Shown here in pieces: positions 10,578-18,065 of a stretch of 32,235 bases of DNA; positions within the stretch are counted from its first letter, which is position 1; each line of letters opens with the position of its first letter. The translations under genes and the position numbers were made by a program. Origin of the DNA: Hyphomicrobiales bacterium (lineage in GTDB: Bacteria; Pseudomonadota; Alphaproteobacteria; Rhizobiales; NORP267); contig JAUYJB010000108.1 of NCBI GenBank assembly GCA_030688605.1, forward strand, positions 1 to 32,235, read 5' to 3'. The notes under the pieces are model-generated. The model had not been told where the DNA came from. It made no database searches and worked only from the letters and a program-made list of their open reading frames with translations.

Positions 10578-11612
10578 CTACTCTTCGAACAGACCGGGTG
10601 CCGCGCCCGGCGGCGCGGCGAGGCCGAGATGGGCAAACGCAAGCGGCGTCGCCACCCTTCCGCGCGGCGTGCGCTGCACGAAGCCCTGCTGGATCAGATA
10701 GGGCTCGATGATGTCCTCGATGGCGTCGCGCTGCTCGTTAAGCGCCGCCGCGATGGTGTCGGCGCCGACCGGCCCGCCGCCGAACTTTTCCGCGATGCAG
10801 CTAAGATAGCGATGGTCCATGCCGTCGAGGCCGCGCGCGTCGACCTCGAGCTGGCGCAGCGCCGCGTCGGCCACCTTGGCGTCGATCAGCCCTGCGTCCG
10901 CCATGGAGGCGAAGTCGCGCACCCGGCGCAACAGCCGGCCTGCGACCCGCGGCGTGCCGCGCGCGCGCCGGGCGATCTCGTGCGCCCCTTCCTCGGCGAG
11001 CGCCACGCCGAGCACCCGCGCGCCGCGGCGCACGATGTCCTCCAGCTCCTCGACAGAGTAGAAGTCGAGCCTGACCGGAATGCCGAACCGGTCGCGCAAG
11101 GGCGTCGTCAACAGGCCGGAGCGGGTCGTCGCCCCGATCAGCGTGAACCTCGCCAGATCGATGCGCACCGAGCGCGCCGCCGGCCCGGCGCCGATGATCA
11201 GGTCGAGTTGATAGTCCTCCATCGCCGGATAGAGGATTTCCTCGACCGCCGGGTTGAGCCGGTGGATCTCGTCGATGAACAGCACGTCGCGCTGTTCGAG
11301 ATTGGTCAGCAGCGCCGCGAGATCGCCCGCCCGGACGATCACCGGGCCGGAGGTGGCGCGGAAATTGACGCCGAGCTCGCGGGCGACGATCTGCGCCAGG
11401 GTGGTCTTGCCGAGGCCCGGCGGGCCGACGAACAGCACGTGGTCGAGCGCCTCGCGGCGCTTCTTGGCCGCCTCGATGAAGATTTTCAGATTGGCGCAGA
11501 CCTGGGCCTGGCCGACGAACTCGGCGAGCGTCCGCGGGCGCAGGCCATTGTCCGGCCCGTCCTCGCCGTTCGTCGCCGGGTCGATGATCCGTTCGGCTCC
11601 TGTCTCGCTCAT
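10578..11612 (-). CDS. ruvB: Holliday junction branch-migration helicase RuvB
   Basis: AAA+ motor that, with RuvA, drives branch migration of Holliday junctions. Visible motifs are Walker [13 protein letters not shown], Walker [11 protein letters not shown], sensor 1 and arginine-finger region [18 protein letters not shown], and a C-terminal winged helix ending [11 protein letters not shown]. Starting at the ATG at 11612 ([10 protein letters not shown]) gives a normal 344 aa. The frame stays open upstream only because it reads through a palindromic repeat (11644-11777). It is followed closely by ybgC. Confidence 0.97.
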   Translation of the reverse strand: MSETGAERIIDPATNGEDGPDNGLRPRTLAEFVGQAQVCANLKIFIEAAKKRREALDHVLFVGPPGLGKTTLAQIVARELGVNFRATSGPVIVRAGDLAALLTNLEQRDVLFIDEIHRLNPAVEEILYPAMEDYQLDLIIGAGPAARSVRIDLARFTLIGATTRSGLLTTPLRDRFGIPVRLDFYSVEELEDIVRRGARVLGVALAEEGAHEIARRARGTPRVAGRLLRRVRDFASMADAGLIDAKVADAALRQLEVDARGLDGMDHRYLSCIAEKFGGGPVGADTIAAALNEQRDAIEDIIEPYLIQQGFVQRTPRGRVATPLAFAHLGLAAPPGAAPGLFEE

Positions 11613-11643
11613 TGCGCCGACTCCGGCGATGCATCGGGTATCT

Positions 11644-11777
11644 CCTCCCCCCTTGCGGGGGAGGGTGGCGAGTTCGATTGCATCGAACGAGCCGGGAGGG
11701 GGCTGTGGGGGCTTGGCGAGCATACCCCCCTCCCGACGCCTTTGGTGTCGACCTCCCCCGCAGGGGGGGAGGTGGAA
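11644..11777. repeat. Palindromic intergenic element, copy 1 (ruvA-ruvB gap)
   Basis: About 134 bp built of nested inverted repeats: CCTCCCCC/GGGGGAGG arms at the ends, an inner GTTCGAT/ATCGAAC hairpin, CGGGAGGGG paired with CCCCTCCCG, and CGACGCC-TTT-GGTGTCG. It is the same type and orientation as copy 2 at 12432-12568, with most positions identical. It fills nearly the whole ruvA-ruvB gap, and its edge is 31 bp before the ruvB start. It resembles the mosaic or REP-like palindromes of rhizobial intergenic DNA and encodes no plausible protein. Confidence 0.85.
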
Positions 11778-11790
11778 TAGGACGGCTCGC

Positions 11791-12402
11791 TCATCGCGCC
11801 AGCTCCTTGAGGCCGAGGCGGATCAGCTCCTCGGCGCTCGCGCCGTTGCCCCGCGCCCGGCCGGCCGCCGCGATGGCGGCGGTCGCCTGCACCTGGCCGT
11901 AGCCGAGATTGACCAGCGCCGAGACGGCGTCGGCGGCGGGGCCTTCAAAGGCGCCGGCGAGACCGGCGATATGGGCGAGCGCCGGGTCGGCCACGGCGAT
12001 CGCCGCGCCCTTGTCCTTCAATTCGCCGGCGATGCGGCCGGCCACCTTGGCGCCGACGCCCGGCGCGCGCGCGATCGTCGCCTTGTCGTCGAGGGCGATG
12101 GCGCGGGCAAGATCGCTCGGCGTCAGAGTCGACAGGATCGCCAGCGCCACCTTGGTGCCGACGCCCTGCACGGTGATCAGCAGGCGGAACCAGTCGCGCT
12201 CCGCGTCGGTGGCGAAGCCGAACAGGCGGATCGCGTCCTCGCGCACATAGGTCTCGACCGCGACGCTCGCCGCCTCGCCGACGGAAGGAAGCGCGGCCAG
12301 CGTGCGGGCCGAGCAGGTGACGTGATAGCCGACGCCGCCGACATCGACGATCACCCAGTCGGGCCCGTATGAGTCGATGATGCCCTTGAGCTTTCCGATC
12401 AT
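11791..12402 (-). CDS. ruvA: Holliday junction-binding protein RuvA
   Basis: Tetrameric DNA-binding subunit that recognises four-way junctions and loads RuvB. The N-terminal OB fold begins [13 protein letters not shown]. Two helix-hairpin-helix motifs follow, with [14 protein letters not shown] and [16 protein letters not shown], and a C-terminal UBA-like domain that contacts RuvB ends [11 protein letters not shown]. The ATG at 12402 gives a normal 203 aa. A longer frame reads through the upstream palindromic element and is not credible as coding. Confidence 0.97.
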   Translation of the reverse strand: MIGKLKGIIDSYGPDWVIVDVGGVGYHVTCSARTLAALPSVGEAASVAVETYVREDAIRLFGFATDAERDWFRLLITVQGVGTKVALAILSTLTPSDLARAIALDDKATIARAPGVGAKVAGRIAGELKDKGAAIAVADPALAHIAGLAGAFEGPAADAVSALVNLGYGQVQATAAIAAAGRARGNGASAEELIRLGLKELAR

Positions 12403-12431
12403 GGCGCACCGCCCCCGGCGGCGAGAAAACA

Positions 12432-12568
12432 TCCCTCCCCCCCTGAGGGGGAGGGCGGCGAGTTCGATGGCATCGAACGAGCCGGGAAGGGGGTGAGCGG
12501 GCGCGGAGAGCATACCCCCCTCCCGACGCCTTTGGCGTCGACCGCCCCCGCAAGGGGGGAGGTGAAAT
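12432..12568. repeat. Palindromic intergenic element, copy 2 (ruvC-ruvA gap)
   Basis: Second copy of the element found at 11644-11777, in the same orientation. It keeps the outer C-rich/G-rich arms, the GTTCGAT...ATCGAAC core, the CGGGAAGGGG/CCCCCTCCCG pair and a perfect CGACGCC-TTT-GGCGTCG hairpin. Several differences from copy 1 preserve base pairing; for example the GGTGTCG arm becomes GGCGTCG. Its edge lies 30 bp before the ruvA start, almost the same spacing as copy 1 before ruvB. Confidence 0.85.
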
Positions 12569-12592
12569 ACCAACGGTGCCTCGAGAAGCCGC

Positions 12593-13096
12593 TCATGCCA
12601 CCGCCTCCGGCACGCGCGCCGTGCGATGATGCGCGTGGGCGATGGCGATGGCCAGCGCGTCGGCGGCGTCATCGGACTTGAAGGTCGCGGTCGGCAGCAG
12701 CACGCGCACCATCATGCGGATCTGCTCTTTGCCGGCATGGCCTGCGCCGACGATCGCCTTCTTGACCGCGTTCGGCGCATATTCGAACACCGGAATGTCG
12801 CGGCTTGCCGGCGCCAGCAGGGCGACGCCGCGCGCCGCGCCGAGCTTCAAGGTGGCCGTCGCGTCCTTGTTAACGAAGGTCTGTTCGACGGCGACCTCGT
12901 CGGGCGCGAAGCCGTCGAGCACTTCCTTCAGCGCATCGTGTAGCTCCCGCAGCCGCCTGGCGAGGCCGAGATCGGCGTTGGAGGTGGCCGTTCCGCTGGC
13001 GAGAAACGACAAAGCGTTGCCGTTGCACGCGATCACGCCCCAGCCGGTGCGGCGCAGGCCGGGGTCGATACCGAGAATGCGAATCGGGCGCGTCAT
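12593..13096 (-). CDS. ruvC: Crossover junction endodeoxyribonuclease RuvC
   Basis: Dimeric RNase H-fold nuclease that resolves Holliday junctions by paired nicks. The four acidic catalytic residues of the family can be placed: D11 in GIDPG, E71 in VAVEQTFV, and D143 and D146 in SDDAADALA. Starting at the ATG at 13096 ([13 protein letters not shown]) gives a normal 167 aa; the upstream 28-codon extension lacks family similarity. It is the first gene of the ruvC-ruvA-ruvB order. Confidence 0.97.
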   Translation of the reverse strand: MTRPIRILGIDPGLRRTGWGVIACNGNALSFLASGTATSNADLGLARRLRELHDALKEVLDGFAPDEVAVEQTFVNKDATATLKLGAARGVALLAPASRDIPVFEYAPNAVKKAIVGAGHAGKEQIRMMVRVLLPTATFKSDDAADALAIAIAHAHHRTARVPEAVA

Positions 13097-13262
13097 TGCG
13101 CCCCCAGGATTAGCGCGAAAAAGTTTCAACAGGAAGGAAACAGGAACGAGGGGCGCCGGCGAGGACGCCGGTTTGGCCACCGCCGCAACCTGCCAGGAGC
13201 GGGCTCCAACAGGAGTGGTTGCAGCACGCCTATAATTAATCTAAAAGTTGAAAGTCTGCACA

Positions 13263-13290
13263 TTGAGCTTTGTTTGTCATAGGGTTATGC
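13263..13290 (+). promoter_or_regulatory. Possible promoter for the exported hypothetical protein
   Basis: TTGAGC (13263-13268) and TTATGC (13285-13290) are separated by 16 bp. They sit in the only AT-rich patch (about 13228-13292) of the ruvC upstream region. The same patch, on the opposite strand, has TTATAGG and could serve ruvC. Both readings are weak. Confidence 0.25.
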
Positions 13291-13386
13291 TTCAGGGGCA
13301 GACGCGCCGGATATCGAAGATCTCTTGCCCGGCGTCAAACGGGTCGCTCAGTAGAGAACGGTCTGCGCGTTGGGGGGTGTGTCGTT

Positions 13387-13596
13387 GTGACGGGTGTGCG
13401 GTCGGCTGCTTGCCGTTCGGCGGCGGCAATATCGAGTGCATTGGGCAAGGTAGCCGCTATGAGTCGGTCGCCTCGCCCGCCCATCTTCCTGGTGACGGGT
13501 GTGCGGTCGGCTGCTCGCCGTTCGGCGGCGGCAATGTCGAGGGCGTTGGGCAAGGTAGCCGCTATGAGTCGGTCGCCTCGCCCGCCCATCTGCCTT
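13387..13596 (+). repeat. Tandem duplication of a 105-bp unit
   Basis: Units 13387-13491 and 13492-13596 differ at only about 6 of 105 positions. The unit length is a multiple of three, so the frame is kept. Each unit carries the same AAGG ribosome-site-like sequence, an ATG (13459 and 13564) and the codons for MSRSPRPPI. The start region of the downstream gene has therefore been duplicated. With 13097-13386, this fills the 467-bp gap between ruvC and that gene's credible start. Confidence 0.9.
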
Positions 13597-14622
13597 GTCC
13601 TGCTTTTCATGGGGCTGCTGCGGGTGGGGCTGCTGCTCGCCACGGCCGTTCACGCGTCCGGCGTCCTCGCGGTCGATGGCAAGGGCTGTCCGTCGATCGC
13701 CGACCATCAGCGGTTCGTGGACGAAATCGTCAATGGCAATGTCGACTATACCTATCCTCCAAGCTGCATCGATCTGCCCAGCCAAACCCGGGTAAGCGAT
13801 CCCATCGAAAGTAAGCTGGATCGTTTCGGCAGCGAGACGACGGAATTCATCCTGGTCGACGTGGCCGGCAGGGGGCGGTACTGGACCCTCGCCTCCTGGG
13901 TGAAACTGACGCCGTCCGAAGCCGAGCCGGCGCCGGCCGGAATCAAACCGGAGCCCTCCGAGCCGGAGCCCTCCGAGCCGCAGTCCTCCGAGCCGCAGTC
14001 CTCCGAGCCGGAGTCCTCCAAGATCGAATCGGCGCCGGCCAAGACCGAACCGGAGCCGTCCGAATTCGATTCGGCGGCACTGGAAATCGAGCCGCCGCCG
14101 GGCGAAGCCACCGGGGCTCTCGGCCCGTCTCCCTTGAACCTGAAGGCGTCCCAAGTCTGGTTTGCGGAAGAACTGAGGAAACGCTTCGAAGACTATATTC
14201 CCATTCGCGGTTCCGAGTTTGCCTTCGACCAGGTCGCCACTCTTCCGAAGGACATCACCAGGTTCGATTTTTCGGCCAAGGAAACCGTCATTACCTTTTC
14301 GGTCGCAGGCTCGCTGAGACTTTCGGCGCTCCCTCCTCCGTTCAAAGTCACCGGCGGTGCCGAGGACGGCGGCTACAAACTCTATCTCCAGGCCTACCTC
14401 TTCTCTCCGACTGGGCGCCTGGTCTGGATGCAGCAGGGCGAACCAAGGGAAGACGCACCGGTGAGCGCAAATGGGGGGTCGGTCACCTTCAACCTGATCG
14501 ACACCTATATGGGCAGTCTCGCCGGGCACGAGCTCCTGGTCGTCGCCGCCGGCGACCGCATCCTGCCCGAAGCGTCCCGCATCCCGGTGATCCTCGGCGC
14601 CAAGAAAATACGCTTTCCCTAA
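13564..14622 (+). CDS. Exported hypothetical protein with Pro/Glu/Ser linker
   Basis: I do not recognise the family. Using the ATG at 13564 (AAGG eight bases upstream) gives 352 aa with an N-terminal hydrophobic signal segment (about residues 9-36, LVLLFMGLLRVGLLLATAV). A small domain (40-115) follows, with two cysteines (C42, C68) and an ILVDVAGRGRYWTLASWV stretch. Next is a Pro/Glu/Ser linker (about 117-190), then a C-terminal domain of about 160 residues with predicted beta strands and the segment KLYLQAYLFSPTGRLVWM. The frame is open back to 13270, through the duplicated start region, so ATG 13459 is an alternative start. It lies opposite in strand to the neighbouring conserved genes and interrupts the ruvC-yebC order. 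Export to the periplasm or envelope is inferred; function is unknown. Confidence 0.7.
   Translation: MSRSPRPPICLVLLFMGLLRVGLLLATAVHASGVLAVDGKGCPSIADHQRFVDEIVNGNVDYTYPPSCIDLPSQTRVSDPIESKLDRFGSETTEFILVDVAGRGRYWTLASWVKLTPSEAEPAPAGIKPEPSEPEPSEPQSSEPQSSEPESSKIESAPAKTEPEPSEFDSAALEIEPPPGEATGALGPSPLNLKASQVWFAEELRKRFEDYIPIRGSEFAFDQVATLPKDITRFDFSAKETVITFSVAGSLRLSALPPPFKVTGGAEDGGYKLYLQAYLFSPTGRLVWMQQGEPREDAPVSANGGSVTFNLIDTYMGSLAGHELLVVAAGDRILPEASRIPVILGAKKIRFP
13951..14019 (+). repeat. In-frame 15-bp minisatellite (E/Q)(P/S)SEP
   Basis: Four full and one partial 15-bp units encode EPSEP, EPSEP, QSSEP, QSSEP and ESS (residues 130-152 of the exported protein). It forms part of a longer Pro/Glu/Ser/Ala linker. 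Such tracts expand and contract by slippage, so linker length may vary between strains. Confidence 0.85.
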
Positions 14623-14790
14623 TCCGCCTCCCCTTGACGGGCCGTCGCCGCGCCGAAGCGGCTCTGGCCGCGCAGACGGAGAGGGTGGCCCGGCCCCGGT
14701 TCTTGCCCTCCGGGGTATCGCCTTCGGCGATCCCGAGGACAAGCTCCGGCAAGCCCGAGGACAGCCAAGAGAAGCCCCAAACCAAACATT

Positions 14791-14852
14791 CCCTCCCCCG
14801 TGACGGGGGAGGGATGCGAAGCGTTGGCGCGGGCAAAGCCTGCGCCTTACGC
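14791..14852. repeat. Double-hairpin palindromic element
   Basis: A perfect 9-bp hairpin, CCCTCCCCC-GTGAC-GGGGGAGGG (14791-14813), is followed by a second at 14821-14852. In the second, GGCGCGGGC and GCCTGCGCC pair around AAA with one G-U, inside GCGT/ACGC outer arms. The C-rich hairpin resembles the ends of the elements beside ruvA, but the rest differs, so this is a related or mosaic form. Confidence 0.75.
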
Positions 14853-14939
14853 GAAGCCGGGTGGGGATGTGGCAGCGTCCCCTTTTCACGCCCCGGTTGG
14901 CCGAAGATGCGGCCGGACAATGGCCAAGAATCGCCGCGG

Positions 14940-14994
14940 CGGGCGCTTCGTGGAGCGCCAGTTAGTTGAGTAGCGGTGCGACGTGAAGCGCCCG
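14940..14994. repeat. 55-bp inverted repeat with internal stem
   Basis: CGGGCGCTTC (14940-14949) and GAAGCGCCCG (14985-14994) are perfect 10-bp arms. Inside them, after five unpaired bases on each side, GCGCC and GGTGC can pair with one G-U. The symmetric layout suggests either a dispersed palindromic element or a folded RNA. The strand is undetermined. Confidence 0.65.
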
Positions 14995-15135
14995 CTCCCC
15001 CGCGTCCTATTGGGCGAAGGAGTAAAGATAAGGCAAGACCCGGAGCAAAGCGGCTCGCGGCAACGGTGAAGCTTGCTCTTTGGCTCTTTGACAGCGTGGT
15101 CGTGTGGCAGGGGCCGCGGCCAGTCCGCAGTCGTC

Positions 15136-15236
15136 GTCACCCGGCTTGACCGGGTGACCCAGTAGCCTCGGAGTTCAATCATTGACGCTGGGGGTTACTG
15201 GATCCCGGCTCTCCGCTTCGCCGCGGCCGGGATGAC
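15136..15236. repeat. Dispersed palindromic element, GTCACCCGG / ATCCCGGC type
   Basis: Three nested inverted repeats occur: GTCACCCGG-CTTGA-CCGGGTGAC (15136-15158, perfect 9 bp), CCAGTAGCC with GGTTACTGG (15159-15167 and 15193-15201, 8 of 9), and ATCCCGGC with GCCGGGAT (15202-15209 and 15226-15233). Elements ending in a GTCATCCCGGCC...CCGGGATCCAG motif are familiar from intergenic DNA of many alphaproteobacteria. No coding role is apparent. Confidence 0.8.
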
Positions 15237-15420
15237 AACAAGAGGCGGGCCCGCGGCCAGCCCTTACCGGTCTCCTCCCAGGTCAACCGTGTGACCCGGT
15301 CGCCGCGGCGCCTGTTCCGCGCCCTTGCCCGCCCCTGCCCGGTCCATCTGTTACAATAGGGTTTCGATGGTCGGGCAGGATCCGCCCGCCCTTCCGAGCG
15401 CAATAATGGGGCACGTCCCG

Positions 15421-15678
15421 ATGGATTTCGTGAGCATCGTTATCTTGATGTGTATCGGAAACGCGGCCGGCTGGCTGACCTTTTTGTATATCGAGGGCGG
15501 CGGGGTCGGTCTGATCCAGGGCGTAGTTCTGGGGTTACTCGGCGCCTTTGTCGGGGGAATATTGCTGGCGCAGGGGTTGCCCCAATATGGAGTCGTCAGC
15601 GTGATGATCGGGGGGGCGTTCGGGGCCGTTTTCTTGATCCTGTTGGTGCGTAGCCTGTTGGTACGTGGATCAAGATGA
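15421..15678 (+). CDS. Small transglycosylase-associated (GlsB/YeaQ-like) membrane protein
   Basis: An 85-aa protein made almost wholly of hydrophobic and glycine residues. Three membrane segments are likely: about residues 3-22, 31-52 and 59-78. Its size and the Gly-rich segments (GGGVGLIQGVVLGLLGAFVGG) match the GlsB/YeaQ/YmgE group of small membrane proteins, whose function is uncertain despite the name. In-frame ATGs at 15406 and 15367 could also be starts; I choose 15421 because membrane residues follow at once. It is a single gene between repeat-rich regions. Confidence 0.6.
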   Translation: MDFVSIVILMCIGNAAGWLTFLYIEGGGVGLIQGVVLGLLGAFVGGILLAQGLPQYGVVSVMIGGAFGAVFLILLVRSLLVRGSR

Positions 15679-15707
15679 GAATGAAATGCGTCTCTTCACC
15701 CTGAGGA

Positions 15708-15765
15708 GCGTGCGAAGCACGCGTCGCGCCCCTAGAGCGGTTCATGGTTATAGGGAATCATGACC
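15708..15765. repeat. Short palindromes beside yebC
   Basis: GCGTGC-GAA-GCACGC (15708-15722) is a perfect hairpin set in CCTGAGGAGCGTGCGAAG, a motif I associate with dispersed repeats in rhizobial genomes. It is followed by an imperfect inverted repeat around GGTTCATG...TCATGACC (about 15738-15764). Together they fill the gap between the small membrane protein and the yebC stop, and could act as a terminator for either gene. Confidence 0.5.
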
Positions 15766-15766
15766 C

Positions 15767-16516
15767 TCACGCCGCCGTCAGCCGCGACATGACCTCGTCG
15801 GCGACGTCGAAATTGGCGTAAACGTTCTGCACATCCTCGTCCTCGTCGAGCGTGTCGAGCAGTTTCAACAGCGTCGCCGCCTCTTTCTCGCCGACGGGCG
15901 TGAGGTTCTGCGGCTTCCACACCGCCTTGACCTCCTCGGCCTCGCCGAGGCGCGCCTGCAGCGCGTCGGAGACGGCGCCGAGATCCTCGAAGGCGCAGGT
16001 GACGACGTGGCCGTTGGCATCGCTCTGGACGTCGTCCGCGCCGGCCTCGATGGCGGCTTCCAGAACCTTTTCCGCATCGCCCGCTTCGGCCGCGTAGCGC
16101 ACCTCGCCGACGCGGTCGAACATGAAGCCGACGCTGCCGGTCTCGCCCAGCGTGCCGCCATTCTTGGTGAATGCGGCGCGCACCGCGCTCGCGGTGCGGT
16201 TGCGGTTGTCGGTCAGCGCCTCGACGATGACGGCGACGCCGCCGGGGCCATAGCCCTCATAGCGCACCTCCTGGTAATTCTCCGCCTCGCCCCCCTGGCT
16301 TTTCCTGATGGCCCGCTCGATTTTGTCCTTGGGCATGCTCTGGGCGCGCGCGTTCTGCACCGCGAGCCGCAGACGCGGGTTCGCCGCCGAGTCCGGATCG
16401 CCCATCTTCGCCGCCACGGTGATCTCCTTGGCGAGCTTGGAGAACAGCTTCGACTTGGCCGCGTCCTGGCGGCCCTTGCGGTGCATGATGTTCTTGAATT
16501 GCGAATGCCCGGCCAT
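15767..16516 (-). CDS. yebC: YebC/PmpR family protein (transcription or translation factor)
   Basis: Conserved protein of the YebC/TACO1 family; members were first called transcriptional regulators, and more recent work links the family to translation of difficult peptide stretches. It begins [19 protein letters not shown], the near-invariant opening, and contains the [16 protein letters not shown] and [21 protein letters not shown] signatures. The ATG at 16516 gives a normal 249 aa. In alphaproteobacteria yebC usually sits just before ruvC on the same strand; here about 2.7 kb separates them. Confidence 0.96.
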   Translation of the reverse strand: MAGHSQFKNIMHRKGRQDAAKSKLFSKLAKEITVAAKMGDPDSAANPRLRLAVQNARAQSMPKDKIERAIRKSQGGEAENYQEVRYEGYGPGGVAVIVEALTDNRNRTASAVRAAFTKNGGTLGETGSVGFMFDRVGEVRYAAEAGDAEKVLEAAIEAGADDVQSDANGHVVTCAFEDLGAVSDALQARLGEAEEVKAVWKPQNLTPVGEKEAATLLKLLDTLDEDEDVQNVYANFDVADEVMSRLTAA

Positions 16517-16615
16517 GGCGTGCATATCGTCGAAATTGCGGGAGCGATCGTCGGGGCGGTTTATAGGCCGGCCGGCGCGGAAAATCCAGATGCAGGTCTG
16601 CTTGGTCGCGTGGGC

Positions 16616-17440
16616 CTACTCGTTCCAGAACGCCGGCAGGGTCGGCTCCAGCCGTCCGCCGATGCGCACCGGCGCAAGGTCCGTGGCCAGTCCGGTCATG
16701 TTGTCGATCTCGACCGCCAGCCCGGAAAAGGTCGCTTCGCCGCCCGCCGCCTCGAAGCGCGACGAGGGAACCTTGGTCAGGAAGCGCCGCAGCGGCTCCT
16801 CCTTGTCCATGCCGATGACCGAATCATAAGCACCGCACATGCCGATGTCGGTCATATAAGCGGTTCGGCCGGTGAGCAGCTGGTGATCGGCGGTCGGCAC
16901 ATGGGTGTGGGTGCCGAACAGGACACTCACCCTTCCGTCGACGAAATGGCCGGCGGCGAGCTTTTCCGAGGTCGCCTCGGCGTGGAAGTCGACAATGATG
17001 ACGTCGGCGCCGATGCCGAGCGGACAGGCATCGAGCTCGCGGGCGAGGGCCGCGAACGGGTCGTCGAGCGCATCCATGAAGACGCGGCCCAAGGCGTTGA
17101 TCACCAAGACCCGCGCGCCGGAGCGGGCGGCATAGATGTTGGCGCCCTTGCCGGGGGTGCCGGCCGGATAGTTGATCGGCCGCAACAGACGCGCCTCGCG
17201 CTCGATGAAGACGAGCGCCTCGCGCTGGTCCCAGACATGGTTGCCGCTGGTCACCACGTCGGCGCCGGCGTCGATCAGTTCGGCGCAGATCGCCTCGGTG
17301 ATTCCGAAGCCGCCGGCGGCGTTCTCGCCGTTGAGCACGACGAAATCGATGGCATGATCGGCGATCAGCCGCGGCAGCCATTCGAGGACGATCCGGCGGC
17401 CGGAGCGGCCGACCACGTCACCGACGCAGAGCAGGCGCAT
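16616..17440 (-). CDS. YmdB-type metallophosphoesterase (TIGR00282 family)
   Basis: Calcineurin-like dinuclear-metal phosphoesterase; the B. subtilis relative YmdB hydrolyses 2',3'-cyclic nucleotides and affects development. Metal-binding motifs are GDVVGRSGR at the N-terminus, NGENAAGG, TSGNHVWDQ, DFHAEATSEK and GTHTHVPTAD. The start at 17440 (MRLLCVGDVVG) gives 274 aa and overlaps the 3' end of the cyclo-ligase gene by 23 bp, so the two are probably translated from one message. An ATG 15 bp upstream is possible but less likely. Confidence 0.9.
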   Translation of the reverse strand: MRLLCVGDVVGRSGRRIVLEWLPRLIADHAIDFVVLNGENAAGGFGITEAICAELIDAGADVVTSGNHVWDQREALVFIEREARLLRPINYPAGTPGKGANIYAARSGARVLVINALGRVFMDALDDPFAALARELDACPLGIGADVIIVDFHAEATSEKLAAGHFVDGRVSVLFGTHTHVPTADHQLLTGRTAYMTDIGMCGAYDSVIGMDKEEPLRRFLTKVPSSRFEAAGGEATFSGLAVEIDNMTGLATDLAPVRIGGRLEPTLPAFWNE

Positions 17441-18023
17441 CGGACATTCCCTCAATGACGATGGGCCCCTCCTCGGTTAGGACCCAGTCGAGGCGGGCAT
17501 CATAGTCGAGACGCGGCCCCGCCGGGATTTCCTGAACGGCGAAGGCAAGGCCGATGGCCAGGATCGGACCCTGCCTGCGCAGCGCCGTCAAGGTTCGGTC
17601 GTAATAGCCGCCGCCATAGCCGAGGCGATAGCCCTCCCGGTCGAAGGCCAGAAGCGGCACCAGCAGCACCTCGGGCTCGACCACGGGCGCATCTTCCGGT
17701 GGGATCGGGATCCCTGCCCGACCATCGGCCAAGGGCTCGCCCGGTGCCCAGCGGCGAAAGATCAGCCGTTCGCCGCGCTTTGCAATCACCGGCAGCGCGG
17801 TCGCGTGGCCGGCCTTGGCCAGTCGCGCCATCAGCGGCAGGCAGTCGAGCTCGGCGCCGATCGGGTGATAGGCCGACACCGTCTCGTGGCCTGCAAGATG
17901 CGCAAAGCCGAGCCCCTCGTCGGCGATCCTCCGCGCGGCGGCCGACCGGACATCGGCTTCAAGCCCGTCGCGGCGCTCGGCGGCGACAGCTCTCAACCGC
18001 TTTTTTTGCTCGACGACAGACAT
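17418..18023 (-). CDS. 5-formyltetrahydrofolate cyclo-ligase
   Basis: Converts 5-formyl-THF to 5,10-methenyl-THF with ATP, returning the storage folate to one-carbon metabolism. The C-terminal ATP-binding motif LGYGGGYYDRTL is present, preceded by VPLLAFDREGYRLG. The start at 18023 (MSVVEQKKRLRAVAAERR) gives 201 aa. The gene lies just downstream of the 6S RNA and zapA, the classic zapA-ssrS-fthC (ygfA) order of proteobacteria. Confidence 0.95.
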   Translation of the reverse strand: MSVVEQKKRLRAVAAERRDGLEADVRSAAARRIADEGLGFAHLAGHETVSAYHPIGAELDCLPLMARLAKAGHATALPVIAKRGERLIFRRWAPGEPLADGRAGIPIPPEDAPVVEPEVLLVPLLAFDREGYRLGYGGGYYDRTLTALRRQGPILAIGLAFAVQEIPAGPRLDYDARLDWVLTEEGPIVIEGMSDAPALRR

Positions 18024-18065
18024 GGAAAGAACAATCGAGGGGCGCACGGGAAAGGCCGGAAAAGC

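Larger units (their letters stand above)
14623..15420. other. Gene-free, palindrome-rich region
   Basis: No convincing gene is seen in these ~800 bp on either strand. The region is a succession of inverted repeats: 14707-14737 (TATCGCC-TTC-GGCGATC core), 14791-14813, 14821-14852, 14940-14994 and 15136-15236, several listed separately. A TACAAT at 15352-15357 could be the -10 of the following small gene, but no well-spaced -35 accompanies it. Confidence 0.7.

Noticed and set aside
11613-11723. N-terminal extension of RuvB through the repeat
   Set aside because: The extension encodes a repeat-derived peptide also seen before RuvA. Normal family length and N-terminus fit the ATG at 11612.
12403-12672. 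N-terminal extension of RuvA through the repeat
   Set aside because: RuvA begins with the invariant MIGKLKG at 12402; the rest is translated repeat and ruvC shadow.
13131-13260. LexA (SOS) box upstream of ruvC
   Set aside because: I looked for the alphaproteobacterial GTTC-N7-GTTC pattern on both strands and did not find a convincing match.
13335-13643. Minus-strand ORF with repeated GGRGDRLIAATLPNALD peptide
   Set aside because: The repetition comes only from the 105-bp DNA duplication read backwards. There is no ribosome site and the frame lies antisense to the exported protein's start region.
14886-15182. 98-aa minus-strand ORF in the palindrome-rich gap
   Set aside because: It runs through the 55-bp inverted repeat, is rich in Arg, Ser, Thr and Pro, and shows no domain or start signal. 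It is most likely a by-product of high GC.
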